From NCBI GenBank assembly GCA_011754535.1, contig JAAQVN010000001.1, positions 3,100,001 through 3,164,000 of the forward strand: a DNA stretch of 64,000 nt, given 5' to 3'. The notes below the pieces were generated by a model, which worked only from the letters and a program-made list of their open reading frames with translations, had not been told where the DNA came from and made no database searches. Position numbers and translations under genes: made by a program. Shown piece after piece: positions 26,483 to 38,404 of the stretch (its first letter is position 1; each line of letters starts with the position of its first letter). This DNA is from Enterobacter asburiae. GTDB lineage: Bacteria > Pseudomonadota > Gammaproteobacteria > Enterobacterales > Enterobacteriaceae.

Positions 26483-27853
26483 TTACTGATTCAACAGCGC
26501 CAGAATGTCCTTCGTTCGGGCTTCCATCAGCGCCGTGTCAGCTCGGGACTCCACGTTCAGGCGCACCACCGGCTCGGTGTTGGACGAGCGCAGGTTGAAG
26601 CGCCACTGTGGAAACGCCATGCTGATGCCGTCGGTACGGTCAATTTCCAGCGCGTGAAGGGCAAAGTGCTGCTCCACGCGGGCAATGGCCTCGGCCGGCT
26701 GTGCCAGCTTGCTGTTGATCTCTCCGCTCGCCGGGAACGCCGCCATGCGGTCGCGCACCAACTCGCCCAGGGTTTTCCCCTTCAGGCACAGCAGCTCGGT
26801 GACCAGCAGCCACGGGATCATCCCGCTGTCGCAGTAGGCAAAATCGCGGAAGTAGTGGTGGGCGCTCATCTCGCCGCCGTAGATGGCGTCTTCTTCGCGC
26901 ATGCGCTCTTTGATGAAGGCGTGACCGGTTTTAGACATCACCGGCGTGCCGCCCGCCGCGGACACCACGTCGACGGTGTTCCAGGAAAGGCGCGGGTCAT
27001 GGATGATTTTCGCGCCCGGGTTTTTCTCGAGGAACGCTTCCGCCAGCAGGCCGACAATGTAGTAGCCCTCGATGAACTGCCCTTTCTCGTCGAACAGGAA
27101 GCAGCGGTCGAAATCGCCGTCAAAAGCGATGCCCATATCCGCGCCGTGCTCAATCACCGCGTTGCGGGTGTCGTCGCGGCACTCCGGCAGCAGCGGGTTA
27201 GGAATACCGTTCGGGAAATTGCCGTCCGGCGTGTTGTGTACCTTGACGAAGGTCACCGGCACGTTCAGCGCCTTAAAGCGCGCTTCCAGCGCATCCACCA
27301 CCGGGCCGGCCGCGCCGTTACCGGAGTTGATCACCAGCTTCAGCGGCTTGAGGTTCGCCACGTTGATGTAGCCCAGCAGGTGGTCGATGTACTCTTTCTG
27401 AAGGTTGATTTTTTTATAGCTGCCGCGCTTCGCCTCATTCACCGGCGGGAAATCGTTAGCTTCCGCCAGGCGCTGCACGTCGCGCAGACCGGTGTCGCCG
27501 CTGATCGGACGCGCGCCCTTGCGCACCAGCTTCATGCCGTTGTAGTCCATCGGGTTGTGGCTGGCCGTCACTTCGATACCGCCGTCCACGCCCAGGTGGA
27601 AGGTGGCAAAGTAAATCTCTTCGGTTCCGGACAGGCCGATATCCAGCACGTCCACGCCCGCGTCCTGCAGCCCTTTCGCCAGCGCCAGCTTCAGGGATTC
27701 ACTGGTCAGACGCACGTCGCCGCCCAGCACGATGGTCTTTGGTTTTAAATATTCGCCGTACGCGCGGCCAATGCGCCACGCGATGTCTTCATTCAGCTCT
27801 TCGCCCAGCTTGCCGCGAATATCGTAGGCTTTAAAACAGGTTAATTTTTCCAT
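26483..27853 (-). CDS. manB: Phosphomannomutase
   Basis: 456 residues (also called cpsG). Converts mannose 6-phosphate to mannose 1-phosphate for GDP-mannose and GDP-fucose. The phosphoserine is S98 in [15 protein letters not shown], the metal loop is DGDFDR, and the sugar and phosphate loops ([10 protein letters not shown] and [14 protein letters not shown]) are present. ATG at 27853 is preferred, with AGAGGT before it and the exact E. coli length; the frame runs 7 codons further up. It is separated from manC by about 110 nt containing a GC-rich REP unit. Confidence 0.96.
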   Translation of the reverse strand: MEKLTCFKAYDIRGKLGEELNEDIAWRIGRAYGEYLKPKTIVLGGDVRLTSESLKLALAKGLQDAGVDVLDIGLSGTEEIYFATFHLGVDGGIEVTASHNPMDYNGMKLVRKGARPISGDTGLRDVQRLAEANDFPPVNEAKRGSYKKINLQKEYIDHLLGYINVANLKPLKLVINSGNGAAGPVVDALEARFKALNVPVTFVKVHNTPDGNFPNGIPNPLLPECRDDTRNAVIEHGADMGIAFDGDFDRCFLFDEKGQFIEGYYIVGLLAEAFLEKNPGAKIIHDPRLSWNTVDVVSAAGGTPVMSKTGHAFIKERMREEDAIYGGEMSAHHYFRDFAYCDSGMIPWLLVTELLCLKGKTLGELVRDRMAAFPASGEINSKLAQPAEAIARVEQHFALHALEIDRTDGISMAFPQWRFNLRSSNTEPVVRLNVESRADTALMEARTKDILALLNQ

Positions 27854-27918
27854 GATGACCTCTTTTTCAGGCAACAGTTGGCCCTGACCACTTAATGGCC
27901 AAATTTATTTTTGTCATT

Positions 27919-27957
27919 CGTAGGCCCGGCTGGCGCAGCGCCGCCGGGCATGATGCG
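27919..27957. repeat. Single REP-type palindrome between manC and manB
   Basis: TAGGCCCGGCTGGCGCAGCG-type sequence pairing with CGCCGCCGGGCA (27921-27950), the usual enterobacterial REP form (GCCGG arms around a GCG loop). It differs in sequence from the CCCTCTCCCC elements elsewhere in the window and lies just before the manC stop region. Confidence 0.7.
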
Positions 27958-27962
27958 GAGTG

Positions 27963-29399
27963 CTACACGCGCCCGTAACGATCCTGGAAGCGCACGATAT
28001 CGTCCTCTTCCAGATACGAGCCGGAGCGCACCTCAATTAAGTCGAGAGGAATTTTCCCCGGGTTTTCCAGACAGTGCGTGGCGCCCAGCGGAATATAAAT
28101 GGACTCGTTCTCACCCAGCAGCTTCACTTCGCCGTCGATGGTCACTTTGGCCGTACCCGCCACCACGACCCAGTGCTCAGCGCGGTGATGGTGCATCTGC
28201 ACCGACAGCCCCTCGCCCGGCTTCACGGTGATGCGCTTCACCTGATAGCGGTCACCCGCGTCGATGGAGTCATACTTACCCCACGGACGGTACACTTCAC
28301 GGTGAATGTGGTGCTCGTGACGGCCATCGGCCTTAATCTTCTCCACCACTTTTTTAACGTCCTGCACGGCGTTACGGTCGGCAATCAGCACGGCGTCTTT
28401 GGTCTGGACAACCACCAGATCTTTCACCCCAACCGTGGTCACCAGGCCGGACTCGGCGTAAACGTAGCTGTTTTCGGTTTTGTGGCTAATCACATCGCCG
28501 TGATGGACGTTACCCTCCGGGGTATGGGCGCTGATCTCCCACAGGGAGGACCAGGAGCCTACGTCGCTCCAGCCCGCATCCATCGGTACAACCACGGCGT
28601 CAGCCGTACGTTCCATCACCGCGTAGTCAATGGACTCTTCCGGGCAGGCGAGGAAAGCCTCTTCATCCACGCGGATGAAGTCGAGATCCGGATCCACCAC
28701 CGCCATCGCTTTCTCGCAGGCGCTCAGAATATCCGGGCGGTATTTACGCAGCTCTTCCAGGTAGCGTCCGGCACGGAACAGGAACATCCCGCTGTTCCAG
28801 TAATACTCACCGCTGGCGACATACGCCTGCGCGGTTTCGAGATTCGGTTTTTCAACAAACTGCGCCACGTCAAAGGCCACGCTGTCGCCTTCACCCGGCG
28901 TTACGTTGCCGCGACGGATGTAGCCGTAGCCGGTTTCCGGCAGGTCCGGCACGATGCCAAAGGTCACCAGCTTGCCGCTCTCGGCGTAAGGAATCGCCGC
29001 ACGCACCGCGTCGCGGAACGCCTCTTCCTGCTGGATAACGTGGTCTGCCGCCAGGACCAGCATCAGCGGGTCGCAGTCAGGACTGCTGCGTTTTGCCGCC
29101 AGCGCCGCCAGGGCGATCGCGGGCGCGGTATTACGACCGGCAGGCTCCAGGATGATGTTTTCCGTGAGCTTATTCAGCTGTCGCAGCTGCTCGGCAACAA
29201 TAAAGCGGTGCTGTTCGTTACAAATCACCACCGGGCTTTCACACTCCACGCCGTGCAGACGGTTTACCGTGGTCTGCAGCATGGTGAGATCCCCTTTCAG
29301 ACAGAGGAACTGCTTTGGATAGAGCACGCGGGACAGCGGCCACAACCGGCTACCAGAGCCACCAGCCATCACAACCGGATACAAAGTGGTTTGACTCAT
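27963..29399 (-). CDS. manC: Mannose-1-phosphate guanylyltransferase
   Basis: 478 residues (also called cpsB), making GDP-mannose from GTP and Man-1-P. N-terminal nucleotidyltransferase: [24 protein letters not shown], then [16 protein letters not shown] and FVEKPN. The C-terminal cupin domain of the type II PMI/GMP family is visible ([31 protein letters not shown]), but this position encodes the colanic-acid paralogue used mainly for pyrophosphorylase activity. It stands 3 nt after wcaI, upstream of manB; together they feed gmd. Confidence 0.96.
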   Translation of the reverse strand: MSQTTLYPVVMAGGSGSRLWPLSRVLYPKQFLCLKGDLTMLQTTVNRLHGVECESPVVICNEQHRFIVAEQLRQLNKLTENIILEPAGRNTAPAIALAALAAKRSSPDCDPLMLVLAADHVIQQEEAFRDAVRAAIPYAESGKLVTFGIVPDLPETGYGYIRRGNVTPGEGDSVAFDVAQFVEKPNLETAQAYVASGEYYWNSGMFLFRAGRYLEELRKYRPDILSACEKAMAVVDPDLDFIRVDEEAFLACPEESIDYAVMERTADAVVVPMDAGWSDVGSWSSLWEISAHTPEGNVHHGDVISHKTENSYVYAESGLVTTVGVKDLVVVQTKDAVLIADRNAVQDVKKVVEKIKADGRHEHHIHREVYRPWGKYDSIDAGDRYQVKRITVKPGEGLSVQMHHHRAEHWVVVAGTAKVTIDGEVKLLGENESIYIPLGATHCLENPGKIPLDLIEVRSGSYLEEDDIVRFQDRYGRV

Positions 29400-29402
29400 G
29401 AT

Positions 29403-30626
29403 TTATCCCCGTATATCTGCAATAAATTGGCTCAGCACGTTCTCTTTCTCGAGCGTGCGTTCGGCATATTCACGTGCCACCGTGTTCACTTTTGGCATGG
29501 CGAGTGCCTGCTCAATGCCGGTAACCAGCGCCGGAACCGATTCCGGCTCCACGCACACGGCAATTCCCGGATAGCTGTCACACAGCTGGCCTAATTCTGT
29601 TTCGGTCTCTGCCGTAATCACCGCATTGCCGCCCACTGCCAGAATGTTGGTCAGCTTGGACGGCAGCACCGCGTCCGCGGCGCCGCGTTTTTGCACAACC
29701 AGATGGCAGTCGCCCATCTTCAGCAGCGCAGGTAATGCCTCGTAAGACTGAAGCGGGAAAAATTTCACGTTGGTCAGGCCGCGTTCCCCGGCCATTTTTT
29801 CCAGCCGCGCCTTTCCACCGCCCTGCCCGACAATCACAAACGTCCACGGCTGTTCACTCAGCAGTTGGGCCGCTTCAATCACGCTCTCCAGCCCCTGCTT
29901 TTCGCCGATGTTGCCTGAGTAAAGAATGATTTTTTGATCTTCAGGCAAACCGAGCTGCGCGCGCAGCGCCTGAGCGTCTTGCTCTGTCACATCGCGAAAA
30001 CGCGCCACTTCGGACCAGTTCGGGAAGAAGATCACCTTCTGGGCAGGAACGCCCTTCTCCTGCGCCTTGTTCATCATCGAGCGCGAGATGGTCGAGACGT
30101 AATCCACGTTATGCAAGCCGCTGCGCTCAAAGGCGCTGGCGAGCTTCGCCACCTTGCCGCCCTTGCCTTTGCCTGCCATCCCCAGGCCCAGCATGGCGTC
30201 AACTTCATAATCCTGAATGTGCAGCAGGGTGCGCGCGCCGGAGAGTTTACCCAGCAGGCGCATGCCCGGCGTGCAGAACAGCGTCGGCACCACGCCGATG
30301 ATACGATCCGGCTTCCAGCGACGCTGCGCCATCAGCGGGAAGAAGCTGCTCAGGGCAAAGCTGCCCAGATGAAGTAACCGTTTCAGCGTCGAAGGCTGCT
30401 TCGGCACGTAGAGCGGGCAGCGCCAGACGGTCGCTGCGCCCTCTTCACGGCGATAGCGCCAGCTTGAGTAGCGCTCCCCGACTTTCCACTCCGGGTAGTA
30501 CGGCGGCGCGGTAATGACCCGCACGTCATGTCCCTGGCTCGCCATCCACTCGACCATCTCGCCGGTGTATTTCCCGATGCCGGTTAGCTCCGGCGAGTAG
30601 TTGATTCCGTACACTAAAATTTTCAT
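29403..30626 (-). CDS. wcaI: WcaI, colanic acid glycosyltransferase (GT4), probable first fucosyltransferase
   Basis: 407 residues, GT-B fold. N-terminus [47 protein letters not shown] is characteristic; the C-terminal half has [20 protein letters not shown] and [18 protein letters not shown] in place of the canonical EX7E region. As I recall the published assembly work, WcaI adds the first fucose to the glucose placed by WcaJ. It overlaps gmm by 4 nt (ATGA) and sits next to the GDP-fucose genes that provide its donor. Confidence 0.93.
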   Translation of the reverse strand: MKILVYGINYSPELTGIGKYTGEMVEWMASQGHDVRVITAPPYYPEWKVGERYSSWRYRREEGAATVWRCPLYVPKQPSTLKRLLHLGSFALSSFFPLMAQRRWKPDRIIGVVPTLFCTPGMRLLGKLSGARTLLHIQDYEVDAMLGLGMAGKGKGGKVAKLASAFERSGLHNVDYVSTISRSMMNKAQEKGVPAQKVIFFPNWSEVARFRDVTEQDAQALRAQLGLPEDQKIILYSGNIGEKQGLESVIEAAQLLSEQPWTFVIVGQGGGKARLEKMAGERGLTNVKFFPLQSYEALPALLKMGDCHLVVQKRGAADAVLPSKLTNILAVGGNAVITAETETELGQLCDSYPGIAVCVEPESVPALVTGIEQALAMPKVNTVAREYAERTLEKENVLSQFIADIRG

Positions 30627-31102
30627 AAGCCCGGCACCCCGGACTGACGATCGGCCAGGAAATAGGCACGACTGTTGTCATGCACATTGTCGCTGGCCAG
30701 CAACGCCTCTGGCGTCTGCCAGCGGTAGTCGTCATGCTGAGAATCAGGCAGACGCAGGTCTGCCTCACTCACCTTCAGGCGGAACCCCAGCACGATGTAG
30801 TGCGTGGAAAACCCGGTGCCTGAAAAGTTATCGTCATAGAAGTGCTGCCAGACCCCGTAAAACTGGCCCGCTGCCATCGGCAGCTGCAGGCCCAGCTCCG
30901 CCAGAGTGAGACGCTCAAACGCATCGCTGAGCGTCTCATCCTTCTGCACGCGCCCGCCGGGCACGAACCAGAAGCCCTGTGCAGGACGGTTGGTTCGTTT
31001 TCCCAGCAAGAACTCGCCGCGTTCGTTCTCCACGATCAAATCAATCGAGATGAGTGGAGTGGAACGCACCACCGTGGCAAAATCTTCCTGACTTAAAAAC
31101 AT
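30623..31102 (-). CDS. gmm: GDP-mannose mannosyl hydrolase (Nudix)
   Basis: 159 residues (also called wcaH). Hydrolyses GDP-mannose and GDP-glucose to GDP and sugar and may tune GDP-mannose flow. The modified Nudix box [24 protein letters not shown] lacks the canonical REUXEE glutamates, as known for GDPMH enzymes that cleave by C-O attack. The start at 31102 is preceded by GGGGGT and leaves a 2-nt gap to fcl; the upstream 13 codons of the frame overlap fcl and are rejected. Confidence 0.95.
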   Translation of the reverse strand: MFLSQEDFATVVRSTPLISIDLIVENERGEFLLGKRTNRPAQGFWFVPGGRVQKDETLSDAFERLTLAELGLQLPMAAGQFYGVWQHFYDDNFSGTGFSTHYIVLGFRLKVSEADLRLPDSQHDDYRWQTPEALLASDNVHDNSRAYFLADRQSGVPGL

Positions 31103-31104
31103 CG

Positions 31105-32070
31105 TTACCCCCGGAAGCGGTGCTGGTTTTCCAGGAACCACTGGTAGGTGCTGGCCAGCCCCTGCTCCAGTGACACCTCGTGATACCAGCCCAGCTGATG
31201 CAGACGGGTCACGTCCAGCAGCTTGCGCGGCGTGCCGTCCGGTTTAGTCGCGTCAAACACCACGCGGCCCTTGTAGCCCACCACCTGCGCGATGGTTTGC
31301 GCCAGCTCGCGAATGGTGCAGTCCACGCCGGTACCCACGTTGATGTGCGACAGCATCGGCTCGGTGTTCTCCTGCCACACCTCGCGATCCAGCTCCATCA
31401 CGTGAATGCTGGCCGCAGCCATGTCGTCCACGTGCAGGAATTCACGCATCGGCGTACCGCTGCCCCACACCACTACGTCCGGCGCGTTCTCGGCGGTCGC
31501 CTCGTGGAAGCGGCGCAGCAGCGCCGGGATCACGTGCGAGTTGCTCGGGTGGAAGTTGTCGTGCGGCCCGTACAGGTTGGTCGGCATCACCGAGCGATAG
31601 TCGCGGTTGTACTGACGGTTGTAGGACTCGCACAGCTTGATCCCGGCAATTTTGGCAATCGCGTACGGCTCGTTGGTTGCTTCAAGCGTGCCCTGCAGCA
31701 GCTCGCTCTCGGCGATCGGCTGCTTCGCCATTTTCGGGTAAATACAGGACGACCCGAGGAACAGCAGCTTATTCACGTTGTGCAGGTGCGCCGCGTGAAT
31801 GATGTTGCTCTCGATCATCATGTTCTCGTAGATGAAATCCGCCGGGTAGGTGTTGTTAGCGACAATGCCGCCCACCTTCGCCGCCGCCAGATACACCTGA
31901 TCAATGCGTTCGTTCGCAAAGAAGTCCTGTACCGCACGGCTGTCGAGCAGGTTCAGCTCGTCACGCGTGCGGACAATCACCTCTACGTCACCGCGCTGTT
32001 CCAGCTGGCGAACAATCGCGGAACCCACCATTCCGCGATGACCGGCGACAAAAATACGTTGTTTTGTCAT
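31105..32070 (-). CDS. fcl: GDP-L-fucose synthase
   Basis: 321 residues (also called wcaG). NADPH-dependent epimerase-reductase converting GDP-4-keto-6-deoxymannose to GDP-L-fucose. Motifs: [14 protein letters not shown] at the N-terminus, GSSCIYP with the catalytic Ser, [11 protein letters not shown] (Tyr-x3-Lys), and [21 protein letters not shown]. It follows gmd by 2 nt, so both GDP-fucose steps are coupled, and it lies next to gmm and wcaI. Full length. Confidence 0.97.
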   Translation of the reverse strand: MTKQRIFVAGHRGMVGSAIVRQLEQRGDVEVIVRTRDELNLLDSRAVQDFFANERIDQVYLAAAKVGGIVANNTYPADFIYENMMIESNIIHAAHLHNVNKLLFLGSSCIYPKMAKQPIAESELLQGTLEATNEPYAIAKIAGIKLCESYNRQYNRDYRSVMPTNLYGPHDNFHPSNSHVIPALLRRFHEATAENAPDVVVWGSGTPMREFLHVDDMAAASIHVMELDREVWQENTEPMLSHINVGTGVDCTIRELAQTIAQVVGYKGRVVFDATKPDGTPRKLLDVTRLHQLGWYHEVSLEQGLASTYQWFLENQHRFRG

Positions 32071-32072
32071 TC

Positions 32073-33194
<1,122 letters not shown>

Positions 33195-33218
33195 GTTTAT
33201 ATTCCTCTACTTATGAAT

Positions 33219-33767
33219 TTAATCAGTTTCAACGCGTTCGCGTATCACCACTGCGGGGTTGCCACGGCAAACTTTATTTGCCGGTAGCGATTTAAAAACG
33301 CTGCTGCGGGCACCCACTACCGTGCCATCGCCAACAGAAACACCCGGTGCAACAAAAACATCCGTTGCCAGCCAGCATTTTTCGCCGATCGCAATAGGCG
33401 AAGCGGTAATATCAAAATGCGGGCTCATAAAGTCGTGGCTGCCGGTGCACAAATAACATTTCTGTGAAACCACCGAATTTGCGCCAATCGTAATTTCGCC
33501 CAGGGTATATAGCACCGCATCATCCCCAACCCATGCATAATCCCCAAGTGTTAATTTCCACGGATAGGTAATTTTCACAGAAGGTCGGATGACTACGTTT
33601 TTTCCTATTTTTGCGCCAAACAGGCGCAATAAAAAGGCTCGCCAGCGGTACAGTATTTGCGGCGACCAGGCAAATAAGGTTGCCTGAACCGCCCACCACA
33701 GCTGTACCTTAATACCGTTCCCGCCCCGAAAACCTTTCGGTACGGAGAAACCTTTTAAATCCTGCAT
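33219..33767 (-). CDS. wcaF: WcaF, colanic acid O-acetyltransferase
   Basis: 182 residues, left-handed beta-helix family. N-terminal MQDLKGFSVPKGFRGGNGIKVQLWW is typical of WcaF; the hexapeptide coil runs from about residue 60, with CTGSHDFMSPHFDI containing the catalytic His and the tail CRGNPAVVIRERV. It is thought to acetylate a fucose of the colanic acid unit. It lies 15 nt after wcaE and 24 nt before gmd. Confidence 0.94.
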   Translation of the reverse strand: MQDLKGFSVPKGFRGGNGIKVQLWWAVQATLFAWSPQILYRWRAFLLRLFGAKIGKNVVIRPSVKITYPWKLTLGDYAWVGDDAVLYTLGEITIGANSVVSQKCYLCTGSHDFMSPHFDITASPIAIGEKCWLATDVFVAPGVSVGDGTVVGARSSVFKSLPANKVCRGNPAVVIRERVETD

Positions 33768-33782
33768 TGCGTTTCCTTATAT

Positions 33783-34529
33783 TCAGGCTTTGTTATATAA
33801 GGTTTTCGTTTTGCCCGTAGTACGCAGGCGTAATAAATAAGACAATTCCGCCCAAAATCCCGGCACGCGTAATATTTGACGCTGCACGTTTTTTGCGTCC
33901 TGACACAATTCCAGATTATTTGACGTTGAAACGCCGCCCATCGAGAATTCAGACACCAGCCCTTTAATTCGACGGAACGGGTAACCTGATTTATACAGGC
34001 TAGCGGCCAGCGCATAATCGGATGACACCTTGTACTGCAAATCGTAAGGCTGTTTTTTCAGACCTTTTACCGGAAAGAAAATGGCCTGATGACTGGCGGG
34101 CAAACTGTGGTAGATATACCAGCCTGGCTTCGCACTACGGCACACTTTATGTCCGTCACCAAAATCGAGCAGCGCATCGCCAATATACATGGCGTCCTCT
34201 TTCTGGCGAGCCAGTTGACGGGCAAAAAGCGCCACATCGTCATGGAAGATATCGCCGGAATTGAGGAAGATGGCATAACGGCCCTGGGCCATATTAATGC
34301 CTTTATTCATCGCATCGTAGATGCCTTTATCTTTCTCGCTGATGTAGCGTAAGTTGAACTCACCGTTGAGTTTTTCCAGAAACTCCGCCGTGCCATCGTT
34401 CGAGCCGCCGTCGACCACAATCCACTCAAAGGTGAGGCTCGGATCGCGTGCCAGGTTGCGCAGCGAGCGCCAGGTTTTTACTACCCCTTCGTAATTACGA
34501 AAAGCGACAGTAATGACGCTAAGAAACAT
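33783..34529 (-). CDS. wcaE: WcaE, colanic acid glycosyltransferase (GT2)
   Basis: 248 residues. GT-A marks: [54 protein letters not shown] and the DXD-like [11 protein letters not shown]. It is believed to add the second fucose to the acetylated intermediate. The gene is 16 nt downstream of wcaD. Typical composition for the locus though slightly more AT-rich than wcaC, as is wcaD. Confidence 0.93.
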   Translation of the reverse strand: MFLSVITVAFRNYEGVVKTWRSLRNLARDPSLTFEWIVVDGGSNDGTAEFLEKLNGEFNLRYISEKDKGIYDAMNKGINMAQGRYAIFLNSGDIFHDDVALFARQLARQKEDAMYIGDALLDFGDGHKVCRSAKPGWYIYHSLPASHQAIFFPVKGLKKQPYDLQYKVSSDYALAASLYKSGYPFRRIKGLVSEFSMGGVSTSNNLELCQDAKNVQRQILRVPGFWAELSYLLRLRTTGKTKTLYNKA

Positions 34530-34545
34530 AAATCACCTCATTTCG

Positions 34546-35766
34546 TCATACGTTCGTAATATTAAGCGCTTTGCGCAAAATAAACGGACAGACAATCAAG
34601 AAAGCATATTCCGGGCTAAATATTGACCCGGTAAAAAACAGCGACACCGGCGTAAAAAGATAAAGCTGCACGCGAAAGTTCTGGTTATCACCAAACGCGT
34701 TGATCATCATTTTGAAAACTTTAAACAGATACCACAGCGTCAACAGTACGGCGAACCATGAAAAATAAATAATTAACAGATACAGACCATTGTCTATGGT
34801 TTTACCGACATCCGCACCGTTAAAGATTCCGAATGATGCAACATATTCATAAAGTGAGCCGAATCTTACTACACCATCAATATGGGTTAAGGAATAACCC
34901 ACCATCACCAGCGGACCAATGATGCGATAATAGGACGATGACCCTTCCGTTCCCAAATCTCCCAGACGTTCTGAGATGTACGGGAAGGCAAATATCACGC
35001 CGACCATAAATACCGTCAGGGAGATAATCGCCAGCGGCAGTTTTTTCTTAATCGCATCTTTGTTCAGGTACTGGAACGCCCACTCCAGCAGGTAAAACAG
35101 GATAAACGTCATTACCCCTGAGAACGATCCAGACAGAACGATTCCTGCAAGAATCATAGCATCGGTCTTAGGCGTTTTGATACCAAACTGTTTGATGCTG
35201 AGCCAAATTGAGATTAACGCCAGAGCGAAAAACGCTGGTTCAAAATAGAGCGCCGTCGTACGCTTCCCGCCAAACTTAATGAAGTTCAGCACATAGCTGT
35301 TACTGTAAATGAGATATTTCGAAATTATCTCCATCAGGCTGCTGCCACCGGTCAAAATAATTTGCGCCATTTCCAGTGCGGCAAGCATAACAATTAACGC
35401 AACGGCAATATAAAAGAACCTGAGGATTTTCCTATAATTGTGCGGTGAAATAGTTTTGAAGCGAATACTCCAGACCATGCCAATAATAATGACGATATAA
35501 ACAAACAGCATGGTCGACGTGACGTATTTACTGGCATCCAGCGACTGGCCAAAGATGTAGTTAAATAGCGTCAGGCCCGTGCCCAGCCCCAGGGCAATCA
35601 TCAGCTTCTTCAGGTTGATTTTATCGACATACAGCAGAAGCAGAACGGGCAGGAAGGTCACGATGGTTATCGGGAAGCTTTCGCCGAGCTGGGCAATTTT
35701 GACGTTGACCAGCAGGTAGATCAGCGGCAGCAGCAGATAACTACAGATTCTGATAGTACGAGACAT
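34546..35766 (-). CDS. wcaD: WcaD, colanic acid polymerase (Wzy-like)
   Basis: 406 residues with about ten or eleven hydrophobic segments and a large loop containing RLGDLGTEGSSSYYRIIGPLVMVGYSLTHIDGVVRFGSLYEY. It is the presumed polymerase of colanic acid units in the inner membrane. The start at 35766 is decided by a very strong SD (GGAGGAG) and by the N-terminus SRTIRICSYLLLPLIYLLVNVKIAQLGESFP matching E. coli WcaD. The frame stays open for 64 more codons into wcaC, which is a shadow. It overlaps the wcaC end by 26 nt. Confidence 0.94.
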   Translation of the reverse strand: MSRTIRICSYLLLPLIYLLVNVKIAQLGESFPITIVTFLPVLLLLYVDKINLKKLMIALGLGTGLTLFNYIFGQSLDASKYVTSTMLFVYIVIIIGMVWSIRFKTISPHNYRKILRFFYIAVALIVMLAALEMAQIILTGGSSLMEIISKYLIYSNSYVLNFIKFGGKRTTALYFEPAFFALALISIWLSIKQFGIKTPKTDAMILAGIVLSGSFSGVMTFILFYLLEWAFQYLNKDAIKKKLPLAIISLTVFMVGVIFAFPYISERLGDLGTEGSSSYYRIIGPLVMVGYSLTHIDGVVRFGSLYEYVASFGIFNGADVGKTIDNGLYLLIIYFSWFAVLLTLWYLFKVFKMMINAFGDNQNFRVQLYLFTPVSLFFTGSIFSPEYAFLIVCPFILRKALNITNV

Positions 35767-36958
35767 ACTCCTCCAGCATCTGTTGTCCACTGTAGGCCTT
35801 GCGGCTGTGGTTGCGGAACGATTCCAGGTCAGTGCCAAAAACGGCCTCGGCGATCTGCGCCTTCGGCAGCTGCACCAGCGGCAGGACTTCCTGCTCCGCG
35901 AAGGTTTTCCCGCCGGATTTTTCCAGCACTTCACGCGCCGCATCGCTGTGGGTGGCAATCACCGGCACGCCGATGGAGAGCGCTTCGCAGAGGATCAGCG
36001 GGTAGTTATCCACACGGGAGCTGAACACCAGCGCGTCCATACCGTTGAGGGCGCTCATCAGCTTGCGCTTGTCGGTCTCAAACCCGTGGTTCACCACGTT
36101 GGCCCCTTCGAACGGGGAAAACTTGCCGAAGGTGTGAAGTTCTATCTTGTCACCCAGCGCCATCATGTCGCGCACCAGCTGCTGGTTGGTTTTACCGTCG
36201 TAACGCAGATCGTGCGCAACGATGGCGATTTTCGGTTTACCCGCGGTGTCCGCCACCGGGGTCAGCTCGGCCAGGATGGCTTCCGTCGCCACGTCGATGC
36301 CGTTATTGATAATCTGACAGCGCCCTGCCCCATACAGGCTGTTGAAGGCATCGGCTACGTGCTGGCTCGGGGAGATAAACGTGCAGCCGAGCGAGAGCAT
36401 GTCGCGGAACAGCTGGCGCTTTCCGTCTACCAACTGATGCGCGCGATCCACCTTCACCGGCGGATAGTTGCTCAACGTCGGGCATTTCTGGCAGTTATCT
36501 TTCCAGCCTTCGCAGCCGTCGGTAAACGCGCAGCGTCCGGTCACGCTCCAGTGATCGTGCAGCGTCCAGACGAAGCGAGTGTCGGGCTTGTGGGCCTGCA
36601 CCTTCTGACAAAACGCCACCACCTCTTCCAGATTCAGCCAGTAGCTGTGCAGCACGTGGAAATGCAGCACAACCGGACCCGATGTGCGGGTCACGGTGCG
36701 ATAAAGACTGTTGAGGTTGCCAAACAGATCGCGGTTAAACAGGCGAAACAGCGCAATGTTGGCAACAGAGGTCAGACGCGGCGTGTGCTTGTGCACCTGC
36801 GGATAGTTATCGTGGCTGACGCTTTTTTTGCCGCCTTTGCCGTAGCCGTAAATAAAACGAGACTGGAGTCCTTTTTGCAGCGCGCGCTGGTGCAGATCCA
36901 GCGCCACGCCTGCCGCCCCGCCTTCTGCGAGGCGCACGTTAAATTGCAGAATGTTCAT
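35741..36958 (-). CDS. wcaC: WcaC, colanic acid glycosyltransferase (GT4), probable galactosyltransferase
   Basis: 405 residues. N-terminus MNILQFNVRLAEGGAAGVALDLHQRALQKGLQSRFIYGYG and a cysteine-rich middle (CAFTDGCEGWKDNCQKCPTL, likely structural) are typical of WcaC. The C-terminal donor motif is SRVDNYPLILCEALSIGVPVIATH. It is thought to transfer the first galactose. It begins with a 4-nt overlap on wcaB and runs 26 nt into wcaD. Confidence 0.94.
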   Translation of the reverse strand: MNILQFNVRLAEGGAAGVALDLHQRALQKGLQSRFIYGYGKGGKKSVSHDNYPQVHKHTPRLTSVANIALFRLFNRDLFGNLNSLYRTVTRTSGPVVLHFHVLHSYWLNLEEVVAFCQKVQAHKPDTRFVWTLHDHWSVTGRCAFTDGCEGWKDNCQKCPTLSNYPPVKVDRAHQLVDGKRQLFRDMLSLGCTFISPSQHVADAFNSLYGAGRCQIINNGIDVATEAILAELTPVADTAGKPKIAIVAHDLRYDGKTNQQLVRDMMALGDKIELHTFGKFSPFEGANVVNHGFETDKRKLMSALNGMDALVFSSRVDNYPLILCEALSIGVPVIATHSDAAREVLEKSGGKTFAEQEVLPLVQLPKAQIAEAVFGTDLESFRNHSRKAYSGQQMLEEYVSYYQNL

Positions 36959-37446
36959 TTAATCACCTTCACGCGGGCTTTCTCTCCCACCACCAGCGCG
37001 TTATCGGGGATGCTGTCCAGCACCACGCTGCCCGCCCCGATCGTCACGTTGTTACCTATCGTAATGTCGCCAATAACCACCACGTTCGCGCCCAGCTCGA
37101 CGTTGTTGCCGATGACCGGGCAGGCCAGGCTGTCAGGCCCACGGTTGCCAATGGTGACTCCATGACGAATGGTGAAATCATCTCCGGCGACCACGAACTT
37201 GTTGATCACCACCGCATAGCCGTGATGGATGGTAAAGCGGCGGCCAATGGTGGCCGCAGCCTGAATCTCATACCCAAAAAAGCATTCGGTGATGATGCGG
37301 TACAGCACCAGCACGGGGGCCGCCCAGATGTTGTTCAGTACATTTTTCTTGCGCCACACCGAGCAAAAGTGCGCGATGCGGTACGCCAGAACCATGCAGC
37401 ACGGGCGCAGGCTCCAGCTGTTTGCGCGGCAATCTTCCAGAAACAT
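36955..37446 (-). CDS. wcaB: WcaB, colanic acid acetyltransferase
   Basis: 163 residues resembling serine acetyltransferases: a helical N-terminal part (SWSLRPCCMVLAYRIAHF) and a hexapeptide beta-helix (IHHGYAVVINKFVVAGDDFTIRHGVTIGNRG, IGNNVELGANVVVIGDITIGNNVTIGAGSVV). It probably O-acetylates one sugar of the colanic acid unit. Start and stop are coupled to wcaA (TAATG) and wcaC (ATGA). Confidence 0.93.
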   Translation of the reverse strand: MFLEDCRANSWSLRPCCMVLAYRIAHFCSVWRKKNVLNNIWAAPVLVLYRIITECFFGYEIQAAATIGRRFTIHHGYAVVINKFVVAGDDFTIRHGVTIGNRGPDSLACPVIGNNVELGANVVVIGDITIGNNVTIGAGSVVLDSIPDNALVVGEKARVKVIK

Positions 37447-38288
37447 TATTTCCCCCGAAGCCCGTCGGCCAGACGCTTGCCGTTACGCACGGAGAGCAGC
37501 GTCAGCAGCGTGCGCCAGTTCATGCGCTTGTTGCGGATCTGATACAGGGTAAAGAGCTGATATTTACGGCTGGCACGGTCAAACTTGTCCTTGTGCTTGC
37601 GGTAAAAATGGAAATAGCCGGAGAACTTCTTCGGTGAGGAGGTGATCTGCATCTCCCCGTGGTTGATGTGCAGGATCTGCGTGGCCTCTTCCACTTTCCA
37701 CGGCTCGCCGTATTCCACCACCATGCGCAGGAAGATATCGTAATCCTGCGCGGCCTTCAGTTCGGTATCGAACAGGCACTCTTTAAAGCGCCACGCCCAG
37801 GTAAAGACCTGATTGCCGATAATGTTGCGCTTGTAGAACAGGCGGCGAGAGTACGGTGATTTCGGATACAGCGGCAGGCTGGCAGGCTGCGAATACACCT
37901 CGCCCTGACACACGTAGTCGTTGGCATACAGAAACGCGTGCGTAACCAGCTGCTCTTTATGCGACAGGAAGACGGACAGGCGGTTCGGCGTCCATTCGTC
38001 ATCGTCGTCGATGCCGGTCAGATACTGCCCTTTGGCCTGCATAATTGCCTGATTACGCACCGCACAGGCCCCGGAGTTGATGGCGTTGTGCGTGTACATC
38101 ACGCGCGGGTCGTTGAGATCGGTAACAAATTTTTGCAGCTGTTCATACGAGGAAGAACAGTCATCCACGACGATCAGTTCCCAGTTATCGTAATCCTGAC
38201 GTAAGACCGACTTGATTGCGCGGATCGCCAGCTGCTGACGGTTCCATGTCGGCATATAGATAGAAATCAAAGGGCGTTGTGTGGTCAT
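37446..38288 (-). CDS. wcaA: WcaA, colanic acid glycosyltransferase (GT2)
   Basis: 280 residues. GT-A signature: RPLISIYMPTWNRQQLAIRAIKSVL, WELIVVDDCSSSYEQL and the metal site LTGIDDDDEWTPNR near residue 95. It is thought to add glucuronic acid. A strong SD (TAGGAGG) lies at the very edge of a REP-like element that fills the wzc-wcaA gap. Coupled to wcaB by TAATG. Confidence 0.93.
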   Translation of the reverse strand: MTTQRPLISIYMPTWNRQQLAIRAIKSVLRQDYDNWELIVVDDCSSSYEQLQKFVTDLNDPRVMYTHNAINSGACAVRNQAIMQAKGQYLTGIDDDDEWTPNRLSVFLSHKEQLVTHAFLYANDYVCQGEVYSQPASLPLYPKSPYSRRLFYKRNIIGNQVFTWAWRFKECLFDTELKAAQDYDIFLRMVVEYGEPWKVEEATQILHINHGEMQITSSPKKFSGYFHFYRKHKDKFDRASRKYQLFTLYQIRNKRMNWRTLLTLLSVRNGKRLADGLRGK

Positions 38289-38299
38289 CTTTTCCTCCT

Positions 38300-38397
38300 A
38301 CCCCTCACCCCGGCCCTCTCCCCAGAGGGGAGAGGGTGAAAGGCGGCACCGGACAGTTCCCTCTCCCCTCAGGGGAGAGGGTTAGGGTGAGGGGGGG
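38300..38397. repeat. REP-like double-hairpin element between wzc and wcaA
   Basis: Outer arms CCCCTCACCCC (38301-38311) and TTAGGGTGAGGGG (38382-38394) enclose two palindromes, CCCTCTCCCCAGAGGGGAGAGGG-type (38314-38336) and CCCTCTCCCCTCAGGGGAGAGGG-type (38359-38381). It is homologous to the element at 26385-26474. It separates the wza-wzb-wzc export genes from the assembly genes and may lower read-through. Confidence 0.8.
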
Positions 38398-38404
38398 TGT
38401 TTTG

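Noticed and set aside
35767..35958. 64-residue N-terminal extension of WcaD
   Set aside because: It lies in the wcaC coding region, is Arg/Ser-rich, and a GGAGGAG SD marks the start at 35766.
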